Of a stretch of 64,000 bases of DNA, positions 16,446 to 22,664 are shown piece after piece. The first letter of the stretch is position 1. Each line of letters starts with the position of its first letter. Source of the DNA: CAILHX01 sp046155285 (GTDB lineage Bacteria > Pseudomonadota > Gammaproteobacteria > Burkholderiales > Methylophilaceae). The stretch covers positions 124,001 to 188,000 of the forward strand of contig JBJXEA010000026.1 of NCBI GenBank assembly GCA_046155285.1, in the 5' to 3' direction. Below the pieces are notes generated by a model. The model was not told where the DNA came from. It saw only the letters and a list, made by a program, of their open reading frames with translations, and made no database searches. Position numbers and translations under genes: made by a program.

Positions 16446-17069
16446 TTAGAGCTGCTCTTCGCTGAGTTTTCGATATAAGTGCATCACCGCTGGCACATAA
16501 CGTTGTGTTTCAGCAAACGGTGGAATTTTTGATCCGTAACGTACTACAGCACCAGGTCCTGCGTTATAGGCTGCAAGTGCAAGATGCAGATTGCCGTTAA
16601 ATTTATCCTTGAGTTCACGTAAGTAATTGGCGCCAGCAACTAGATTTTGCAGGGGATCGTAAGGGTTCTTGACCCCAAAGCGCTTAGCGGTGGCGGGCAT
16701 CAACTGCATCAGCCCTTGTGCGCCTTTGGGGGAGATGGCTTTTGGATTCAGGTGCGATTCGGTCGCCATCACCGCGTGTATCAAGGCTGGCTCAAGTGCG
16801 CTTTGCTGGGCTGCCACTTGAACCTCTGCGGCAAAGGGGAGCACTTGAGTGGCTGAGTTGGAAACTGGCGCTATTGCGATTCCTTGCTGCGGTATGGCTT
16901 CAGCAATCAGTATTTCCGCACCTTCGGCTTCAAAATTGCTGAGTACGATTTCTTCGACTTCTGCCGATTCTGGCGGCAACTGGTAAATGTCCGCCAGCGC
17001 TAAGGATGGTAGGGCAGCCAACATGCAATAGGCGAATAAAATGAATGATTTCAGCATAGTCCTAAGCAT
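16446..17069 (-). CDS. Secreted lytic transglycosylase (SLT domain)
   Basis: This periplasmic enzyme cleaves peptidoglycan between MurNAc and GlcNAc. After a signal peptide (to about residue 27, LALA) and a linker comes the SLT domain (~85-205). Its catalytic Glu is in ATESHLNP, followed by KGAQGLMQLMPATA, NPYDPLQNLVAGANYL and LAAYNAGPGAVVRYG, the Slt70/MltC-type motif order. Its location beside a secretion operon suggests a role in opening the cell wall for machine assembly (inference). The start region contains two direct copies of GGACTATGC, so the second in-frame ATG at 17057 is an alternative start. Confidence 0.88.
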   Translation of the reverse strand: MLRTMLKSFILFAYCMLAALPSLALADIYQLPPESAEVEEIVLSNFEAEGAEILIAEAIPQQGIAIAPVSNSATQVLPFAAEVQVAAQQSALEPALIHAVMATESHLNPKAISPKGAQGLMQLMPATAKRFGVKNPYDPLQNLVAGANYLRELKDKFNGNLHLALAAYNAGPGAVVRYGSKIPPFAETQRYVPAVMHLYRKLSEEQL

Positions 17070-17074
17070 AGTCC
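17057..17074. promoter_or_regulatory. Two direct operator half-sites at the transglycosylase start
   Basis: TAGTCC occurs at 17057-17062 and again at 17069-17074, 12 bp apart in the same orientation, overlapping the first codons of the minus-strand transglycosylase. Together with the full palindrome at 17104 they could form an extended operator. Binding is untested, and the overlap with codons makes coincidence possible. Confidence 0.3.
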
Positions 17075-17103
17075 GCCAAGGTGACTACTTGTCTATGCGA
17101 CTC

Positions 17104-17158
17104 TAGTCCTTTTGGACTATGGCGTGATGAAAGCACTGTCATGGAACGCTGATATAAA
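17104..17158 (+). promoter_or_regulatory. Exact operator palindrome with -10 of the PEP-CTERM protease gene
   Basis: TAGTCCTTTTGGACTA (17104-17119) is a perfect copy of the repeated palindrome. TATAAA (17153-17158) begins 34 nt after it, and no good -35 hexamer is present at the expected place (AAAGCA at 17130). This is the layout of an activator-dependent promoter. The start codon of the protease gene is 35 bp past the hexamer. The site is also 34 bp upstream of the divergent transglycosylase gene. Confidence 0.6.
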
Positions 17159-17192
17159 TGTTACTAATTAAAACCTAGCTAGGAGTGAAGTG

Positions 17193-18140
17193 ATGCGTTT
17201 GTTGAAAGAGTTGATGATATTGGGGATATTGGCGGCTTCTGCGCCTTCGGCTCACGCTTTGCTGGCTGGAAATCCAAATGGAACGCCCGCCGACACACCA
17301 CAATTGCGGGTGGATGCCAATGTTGCCTCATCACCATGGGCGGGCGTAGGTAGCATTGTGATAGGTAGTCAGACTTTCACCGGCACGCTTATAGATTCGC
17401 GCCATGTACTGACCGCCGCGCATGTGGTTTATGGGGCGCAACTGGAAAACATTAGATTTAATCTCAATGCTAATGGCGATCTTTCTAGCCAGTTCAATGC
17501 AAGTGCTGTTCATGTTAATCCTAGATATAACGGCTTCATTCCTGGGGCTGATGGTATCGTTCATGATGATTTGGCTGTTATCGAATTGAGCGAGGCGGTG
17601 TCTGATGCTGTGCCAGTTTATAGCCTGTACAGTCAGCCCTTATCTCAAGCAGCATCCCTGACTTTTGTGGGTTATGGTGCTTCTGGAAATGGCGTGGACG
17701 GAATCACGGTTGGTAGCAGCAGCACGGTCAAGCGTGTGGGTCAAAATACGGCGGATATTTTGTTGCATGATATTGATGGTAATGACCAGGCTGATGCCTT
17801 TTTATTCGACTTTGACGGTGGCAATAGCAATGCGTTTGGCGGGACCAGTCTAGGTAATGGCATCGAAACTACGTTTGGTGTTGGTGATTCTGGTGCCCCT
17901 GCCTTCATCAGAGTAAACGATGCTTGGCAATTGGCTGGAGTGGGAACTTTTGTCGCTGGTTTAGGTGGTAGGTGGTTGCCCGCGGGTACCTTTGGCACCG
18001 GTGGAGGTGGCATGATAGTTTCAGCTTATACCAGTTGGATTCAAAGCACTGTGAGCCCTGTGCCTGAAGTAAATATTTCATTCATGCTAGTTGCTGGCTT
18101 GGTGTTGGTTGCCGGAGTGGCGTTGCGCCGCCAAAGATAG
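17193..18140 (+). CDS. Trypsin-like serine protease with PEP-CTERM-like tail
   Basis: This is an exported chymotrypsin-fold protease. The ATG at 17193 is preferred (AGGAG 7 nt upstream) over the GTG at 17190. A signal peptide covers 1-22. The catalytic triad is visible: H77 in LTAAHVV, D126 in HDDLAVIEL, S233 in GVGDSGAPAF. The C-terminus has VPEVN, a hydrophobic helix and RRQR, a PEP-CTERM variant with Val instead of the second Pro. An exosortase would place or release it at the cell surface. The target is unknown; maturation of neighbouring surface proteins is one possibility. Its promoter carries an exact operator palindrome. Confidence 0.88.
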   Translation: MRLLKELMILGILAASAPSAHALLAGNPNGTPADTPQLRVDANVASSPWAGVGSIVIGSQTFTGTLIDSRHVLTAAHVVYGAQLENIRFNLNANGDLSSQFNASAVHVNPRYNGFIPGADGIVHDDLAVIELSEAVSDAVPVYSLYSQPLSQAASLTFVGYGASGNGVDGITVGSSSTVKRVGQNTADILLHDIDGNDQADAFLFDFDGGNSNAFGGTSLGNGIETTFGVGDSGAPAFIRVNDAWQLAGVGTFVAGLGGRWLPAGTFGTGGGGMIVSAYTSWIQSTVSPVPEVNISFMLVAGLVLVAGVALRRQR

Positions 18141-18157
18141 TCCGCTTCGTATAGTCC
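18138..18157. promoter_or_regulatory. Direct operator half-sites upstream of epsA
   Basis: ATAGTCC occurs at 18137-18143 and 18151-18157, 14 bp apart in the same orientation, about 115-135 bp before the epsA start; the first overlaps the protease stop codon. No right half-site (GGACTA) is present at the proper distance. They could serve autoregulation, but this is weak evidence. Confidence 0.3.
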
Positions 18158-18271
18158 TCTGAAATAAAAATCACTAAAAAGTTACATCGAATTGCCATAA
18201 ACCGTTCACATTTTTGCCACTATTTTTTTGCACAATTGCGCCCACACCTAATAAAGGGAGCAGCGGGCGAT

Positions 18272-19087
18272 ATGGAGCAACGTAGAGCAAAAGATCGCAG
18301 GGTGGTGAATGGCATCAATACCTTGATGCCTGAGCAAAGCAGCGTCTTTCTAGAAGTGGTTGAGGCCTCACTGCGAATTACTCGCCGAGAGCAGTTTTTT
18401 TCATGGTTGCAAGGTAGTTGTCAGTACCTCATTCCCCATGAGATTTTGTTATGCGGTGTTCGGTCTGGCAAGAGCAATGAATTCCGCTTCGAGAGCTTCA
18501 CCGTAACGCGTTATGTGACCGATGAGCACATTCAGGTTGCCACCGCACCAGACGGCGTAGTTACCGCTTCAGTAGAGGCTTGGCGACGCACTCATCGTCC
18601 GGTAATGATGGCCGAGGGATTGAAGACAGGTGAGAAAAATCAATTTTCAGTGCCGTCAGTTTCTAATTTACAAGCTTTACAGCAATCAGAGTTACGAAAT
18701 ATTGTCGCTCATGGCCTAGATTCTAAAGGCGAAGGGATTTCGACATTCTTCTGTTTCTCCAGAATCCCCGGCGAGGTGAATGCAAATCATGCTTATTTGC
18801 TGGAATTGCTGATTCCTCATCTGCATACCGTGCTGACGCGTATCGTGGGTAACGCTGGTTTGCAACAACGGGAAGAGTCACCAGTTGATGCGCAGATTAC
18901 TTCGCGGGAGCGTGAAATCCTGCAATGGGTACACAAGGGTAAAACCAACTGGGAGATTGCGGGCATCCTCGACATCAGCCCGCTCACCGTCAAAAACCAC
19001 GTGCAGAATATCTTGCGTAAGCTCAACGTGCAGAACCGCAGTCACGCAGCCGTTAAGGCCACGCAAATGGGTTTGGTTCGCGTCTAA
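18272..19087 (+). CDS. epsA: LuxR-family regulator of EpsA type (XrtB-associated)
   Basis: This is a DNA-binding transcription factor. The ATG at 18272 follows AAAGGGAG by 11 nt; the longer frame from a TTG at 18236 is less likely. The N-terminal ~190 residues (VFLEVVEASLRITRREQFFSWLQG, YLIPHEILLCGV) resemble the EpsA family first linked to the Methylobacillus eps operon. There is no receiver domain or phosphoacceptor site. Residues ~208-268 are a LuxR/GerE helix-turn-helix (TSREREILQWV, SPLTVKNHVQNILRKL). LuxR dimers bind inverted repeats, and exact palindromes lie on both sides of this gene, so it is the leading candidate for binding them (inference). Confidence 0.85.
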   Translation: MEQRRAKDRRVVNGINTLMPEQSSVFLEVVEASLRITRREQFFSWLQGSCQYLIPHEILLCGVRSGKSNEFRFESFTVTRYVTDEHIQVATAPDGVVTASVEAWRRTHRPVMMAEGLKTGEKNQFSVPSVSNLQALQQSELRNIVAHGLDSKGEGISTFFCFSRIPGEVNANHAYLLELLIPHLHTVLTRIVGNAGLQQREESPVDAQITSREREILQWVHKGKTNWEIAGILDISPLTVKNHVQNILRKLNVQNRSHAAVKATQMGLVRV

Positions 19088-19093
19088 GCAGGC

Positions 19094-19807
19094 TTATTTT
19101 ATTTTTCTAATCGCATCCACCAATTGCTGCGGGTCTGAGGTCTGGGTGCCATCGTTAAGATAGATAGCCGGTGTGCCATATACGCCAAGTTCATCTGCCA
19201 GCTTGATGTTGGCATCAATCGGATTGTTGCAAGTCTTCTTTTCGGGTAATTTTCCATCTAGCATCCAATTTCGCCAAGTAGCACTTGGATCAGTAGTACA
19301 CCAAATGGCCTCTGCCTTCCATCTGGCATCTGGATGTAACTCTTGTAGCGGGAATAAGAAAACGGAAGCCGTGTAATTGGTGATTCCCAGCTTGTTCATG
19401 CCGACTTCCAGATTTTTGCAGAAAGGGCAATCGGGATCTGAAAACACGGCGAAGTGATAAGCGCCTGTTCCCTGTTTAATCTCAAAGGCATTTTTGAAAG
19501 GCAGGCTTTCAAATTTCACAGCCGTCAGTACTTTAAGCCGCTCAGCCGTTAGATTTCGCTTACTTTCGGTCTCAATAAGCCTGGCATCTGCCATCAAATA
19601 TTTGGCCGATTTATCTACATAATAGATGCTACCGTTGGCAAACACCTCATAAATCCCCGGAATGGCAGAAGGCGTGATGCTCTTGATTTTGATCTGAGAG
19701 CTCTGTGCTTCTAGCTTGGATCTGATGGCATCGGTATCGCTATCAGCATAAGCACCACAGCTGAAGTTGGTTAATAGCAAGAGCAGTAGCCAGTTTAAGC
19801 GTGTCAT
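19094..19807 (-). CDS. DsbC-like periplasmic disulfide isomerase
   Basis: This is a thiol-disulfide interchange protein of the DsbC/DsbG group, which would shuffle disulfides of exported proteins. I chose the ATG at 19807 (GAGGA 8 nt upstream); the frame can be extended five codons to a TTG. It has a signal peptide (about 1-21), a DsbC-type dimerisation domain (~25-100) and a thioredoxin fold with CPFC at residues 127-130 (DPDCPFCKNLE). It also has a second Cys pair (AIWCTTDP and KKTCNNP) and the cis-Pro in YGTPAIYLNDG. The Cys-rich pseudopilin and the cysteine-containing PstS-like protein nearby are possible clients. Confidence 0.87.
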   Translation of the reverse strand: MTRLNWLLLLLLTNFSCGAYADSDTDAIRSKLEAQSSQIKIKSITPSAIPGIYEVFANGSIYYVDKSAKYLMADARLIETESKRNLTAERLKVLTAVKFESLPFKNAFEIKQGTGAYHFAVFSDPDCPFCKNLEVGMNKLGITNYTASVFLFPLQELHPDARWKAEAIWCTTDPSATWRNWMLDGKLPEKKTCNNPIDANIKLADELGVYGTPAIYLNDGTQTSDPQQLVDAIRKIK

Positions 19808-19941
19808 TTTAGGGTTCCTCAATATAAAAGGTCGTCATGATAACTCAGCACATATGACGAGAATGTGATGGTTCTGCAAGGCCGATGTTGACTTTCAGAA
19901 GCCTCTGCTTGGAAACCCAGTTTGTGAACTAATTCCGCGCC

Positions 19942-19957
19942 TAGTCCATTCGGACTA
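19942..19957. promoter_or_regulatory. Exact operator palindrome (distal copy)
   Basis: TAGTCCATTCGGACTA, extended by C and G to an 18-bp imperfectly spaced palindrome (CTAGTCC and GGACTAG arms). It lies 104 bp upstream of the proximal copy at 20046, close to ten helical turns, so the two sites face the same side of the helix. It is 134 bp upstream of the divergent dsbC-like start. Confidence 0.6.
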
Positions 19958-20045
19958 GGTACTTTCCGACTGCTCGTCACAATCAATCAATAGTATCGCG
20001 CCCGTCGTTTCGGTAAAGGCGTTCACTTTGTGATTTAGCCTCGAC

Positions 20046-20100
20046 TAGTCCGATTGGACTATGCCTCTCTGGAACTCATGTCACACATGCTCTGTACAGT
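20046..20100 (+). promoter_or_regulatory. Exact operator palindrome (proximal) with -10 of the PEP-CTERM gene
   Basis: TAGTCCGATTGGACTA (20046-20061) is followed after 33 intervening bases by TACAGT (20095-20100), a four-of-six match to TATAAT. The spacing is identical to that at 17104/17153 and 44696/44745. There is no -35 consensus. The start codon is 117 bp beyond the hexamer, giving a leader of about 110 nt. Confidence 0.6.
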
Positions 20101-20150
20101 GCGTCGTGTAAGTCGTTAGCAAGTGCAGAAAATTTTCAGTTTCAAGTTTT

Positions 20151-20178
20151 TTTGTGTAGTTAAGTTTGTGTAGTTAAG
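20151..20178 (+). repeat. 14-bp tandem repeat in the PEP-CTERM leader
   Basis: TTTGTGTAGTTAAG is repeated exactly twice and continues with a partial third unit (TTTGTAGTTTG). It lies in the untranslated leader 40-67 bp before the start codon. It could be a replication-slippage product that varies between strains, or it may tune leader length. Confidence 0.6.
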
Positions 20179-20217
20179 TTTGTAGTTTGTAAATTAATCT
20201 TTATTAAGGAGAATCAC

Positions 20218-21099
20218 ATGCAATTCAAAACTAAGGCTCTGGTTGCCGCTTTGATGTTGGCATCCGCCGCTTCCGCAAGTGCAGCTGTTAATACCTACAG
20301 TTCAGGTAATGGCGAACTGTTGTTCAACGTTTACGACAAGATCAGCCACGTTTCTTTTTCTATGGACTTGACCCCGATAGCTGCTTACAGCCAATTCGGT
20401 ACTTTCACTATGAATGATTTCATGCCAGGTGAGCTGAACAATGCTCAAGGCTTGACCGGTGTTACCACTGGCCCTGGTTCTATCCCTAGCGTAACAGGTT
20501 TTGCTGCTGCTGGTTCTGCTGAAGCTGCTGGTATCAGCATGGGCTGGAATCTGGCATCTTTGGGTGGTGCAGCTTGGACCAACTTTACCGCTAATGCTGG
20601 TGATAGCGCTAACTGGAAGTGGAACGTGATCGCTGGTGATTCCACTGGTTCTGCGACCGCTGCCAATGCGCAACGTTTCTTGACCACCGTAGCTAATACG
20701 GCTCCTGCTTTCAATCAAGCAAGTGGCTCTTTCGTTAACTTGGCAACCACTGCCAGTCTGATTACGGCAATCAATTCTGCTTCTGCTGCTGCTGATCCTG
20801 CTGTTTATTTCTCTGCAAGCAATGCTGGCCGTTTTGAGAATTCCTTCACCTTTAACTGGAAAACAACGTTACCTGTAGATTCTACCGGTGCAGTTGGTGA
20901 TTCCCTGCGTGTGTTCTACCTGACCGGTCGTTCCAATGTTGCTATCAACGAACAGTTTGAAAACGGCGCTGCATTTGGTTTTAACGGTACTGATCTGACC
21001 TACACCACCACTCCAGTGCCAGAAGCTGACACTGCTGCGATGTTGCTGGCTGGTTTGGGTTTGATGGGTTTTATCGCGCGTCGTCGTACCCAAGCGTAA
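20218..21099 (+). CDS. PEP-CTERM surface protein
   Basis: This is an exported 293-residue protein with a signal peptide (1-22, ASASA) and a PEP-CTERM-like tail, VPEADTAAMLLAGLGLMGF plus ARRR, in which Ala replaces the second Pro. The body is rich in Ala, Gly, Ser, Thr and Asn, has no Cys, and looks like a beta-rich structural protein (FENSFTFNWKTTLPVDSTG). I recognise no catalytic motif. The strong ribosome-binding site and the paired operator upstream suggest high, regulated expression. A stable hairpin follows, then the PstS-like gene, perhaps in the same transcript. Confidence 0.82.
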   Translation: MQFKTKALVAALMLASAASASAAVNTYSSGNGELLFNVYDKISHVSFSMDLTPIAAYSQFGTFTMNDFMPGELNNAQGLTGVTTGPGSIPSVTGFAAAGSAEAAGISMGWNLASLGGAAWTNFTANAGDSANWKWNVIAGDSTGSATAANAQRFLTTVANTAPAFNQASGSFVNLATTASLITAINSASAAADPAVYFSASNAGRFENSFTFNWKTTLPVDSTGAVGDSLRVFYLTGRSNVAINEQFENGAAFGFNGTDLTYTTTPVPEADTAAMLLAGLGLMGFIARRRTQA

Positions 21100-21112
21100 T
21101 TAAATTGAGGCG

Positions 21113-21138
21113 GTTTGGTGGAGCTTGCTTCACCAAAC
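21113..21138 (+). terminator. Hairpin after the PEP-CTERM gene
   Basis: GTTTGGTG (21113-21120) and CACCAAAC (21131-21138) form an 8-bp stem with a 10-nt loop. No T-run follows directly, so it is either a partial terminator or an mRNA-stabilising structure between two co-transcribed genes. Confidence 0.45.
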
Positions 21139-21201
21139 TGACTTAAAGGCTTCATATTTTTTTAATGTTTCAAAACTATTATATTTTCTTAGGAGAAAAA
21201 A

Positions 21202-22563
21202 ATGAAAGTTAGCAAAATCGCTTTTGCCGTTGCAAGCTTGATGCTTGCCGGTCAAGCAAGTGCTGTTGATGTTTACGTTTCTGGCGCATCCGCATTGCGT
21301 GACTCTATGCCACGTCTGATGGACAGATTCTGCCAAACCAACGCTGTTGCTACCCCACGTAAGATGTATGTGGCTGCTGTTCCTTTGGCTGCTCTGGACA
21401 ACGATCGTCGTGTGTTTAGCTGCACATTCCATACCACCACAACCAATGCTACCATCGGCGCTGAAATTCCAGCAACCTTGCGCGGTCAGTTCGTACGTGT
21501 ATTCCACTCTGTTGAAGTGGGTGACGCTGGCACATTGGACAACCTGATTGGTGGTTCCATTACCGGTATCGTGCCATTGCTCTACACTGGCAATGCTAAT
21601 GCGCAATTGAACTTCCTCAATATTGACAGTGGCACTCCGGTTAATCTTAACGCTAACGATACAACTTTTGTCGGTGCCGCCAGATTCAGCCATAACGTTC
21701 AAGCCAAGGCAGATTCTCAAATTGGCCTGTCTGATATTGAGCCATCCAAGTTCACTCCTGAATTCGGTAACGTGCCAGATGCTGCGGCTGTGCCTGACGA
21801 ATGGAAAAACTTTGACCCTAGCGTGTTAACGGGTACGGTTGCTTTCCTGGGTGGTTTTGGTGTTGCTGCTTCGCAAAACTTGATTACCGCTGGTATGACC
21901 AACATCACCGAGCCACAACTGGCTGCTGTGCTGTCTGGCAACATCACCAACTGGAGTCAAATTGGTGGCCCTAACCTAGCTGTGAAAGTCTGCCGTCGTA
22001 CTCCAGGTTCTGGTACCCAAGGTACTTTCAATGCGTTGATTAGCCATGTGGGTTGTGGTGCTAACAAAGGTGGCGCTGAACTTATCGCTGGTCGTCAAGC
22101 TGACTTCCCTGGCGTGATTTTTGAGAACCCCACCACTGGTAACGTTAGAACCTGTTTGCAAACTGGTAATGACGCAGGTTTAGGTACTGTCGGTATTTTG
22201 GGTCTGGAAAATAACGGTTCTGATACTAAGTACCAAATTATCAGCTTTGACGGCGTGAAAATCTGGGACACCACTGGTGACACTGTTGACGGCAAGGTTG
22301 ACAGCATTCGTGAAGACAAGATCATCAGCGGCGAATACCCACTGTATGTTGAGTCTACCGTGCAAGAGCGTCCAGGTCTGACTGGTTTGCAACACGATTT
22401 CTACACCTTGTTGTCTGACAAGGCTGGCGATACCGTGTTCACGACCAGCCTGCCAGGTGTGGTTACTACCGCAGCTAAGCGTACCACTGGTGCCTTGAAT
22501 GCCGGTGCAAGCAACTTTGCACGTGGTGGCGATACCTGCAACCCATCTGCTTATCAGCCTTAA
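21202..22563 (+). CDS. PstS-like periplasmic binding-fold protein
   Basis: This secreted protein has a signal peptide (1-21, AGQASA) and starts its mature part with VDVYVSGASALRDSMP. Its middle contains a PstS/PBP-like signature: LSGNITNWSQIGG near residue 245, then PGSGTQGTFNALI, the loop that binds the oxyanion in phosphate-binding proteins. At 453 residues it is longer than PstS (about 330-350). It has several cysteines and no PEP-CTERM tail, and no ABC transporter genes are nearby. A transport role is therefore doubtful; a surface or secreted role with the adjacent TPS system is possible. AGGAG lies 8 nt before the start. Confidence 0.65.
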   Translation: MKVSKIAFAVASLMLAGQASAVDVYVSGASALRDSMPRLMDRFCQTNAVATPRKMYVAAVPLAALDNDRRVFSCTFHTTTTNATIGAEIPATLRGQFVRVFHSVEVGDAGTLDNLIGGSITGIVPLLYTGNANAQLNFLNIDSGTPVNLNANDTTFVGAARFSHNVQAKADSQIGLSDIEPSKFTPEFGNVPDAAAVPDEWKNFDPSVLTGTVAFLGGFGVAASQNLITAGMTNITEPQLAAVLSGNITNWSQIGGPNLAVKVCRRTPGSGTQGTFNALISHVGCGANKGGAELIAGRQADFPGVIFENPTTGNVRTCLQTGNDAGLGTVGILGLENNGSDTKYQIISFDGVKIWDTTGDTVDGKVDSIREDKIISGEYPLYVESTVQERPGLTGLQHDFYTLLSDKAGDTVFTTSLPGVVTTAAKRTTGALNAGASNFARGGDTCNPSAYQP

Positions 22564-22610
22564 TTTGAGCTGATACCGAAGTTGTTGTTCGGTAAGGTGT
22601 AATGAAGTGC

Positions 22611-22645
22611 ATCCCCCGAGTTTAGGCTCGGGGGATTTTGTTGTT
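22611..22645 (+). terminator. Rho-independent terminator after the PstS-like gene
   Basis: A 10-bp perfect stem, ATCCCCCGAG / CTCGGGGGAT (22611-22620 and 22627-22636) with a 6-nt loop, is followed by TTTGTTGTTT. This is a strong terminator. It separates the TPS genes from the upstream PEP-CTERM/PstS-like unit. Confidence 0.88.
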
Positions 22646-22664
22646 TATACGGGTAGTAGATTTT

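Larger units (their letters stand above)
19808..20217. other. 410-bp divergent regulatory region between dsbC-like gene and PEP-CTERM gene
   Basis: No gene is seen here. The region holds two exact operator palindromes (19942 and 20046), an extended block (19923-19947) that recurs before the exoprotein gene at 24438-24462, a candidate -10 at 20095, and a 14-bp tandem repeat in the leader (20151-20178). AAGGAG sits 6 nt before the PEP-CTERM start. I see no terminator or small RNA signature. Confidence 0.55.

Noticed and set aside
21202..22563. PEP-CTERM tail on the PstS-like protein
   Set aside because: The C-terminus (RGGDTCNPSAYQP) has no hydrophobic helix or Arg cluster.
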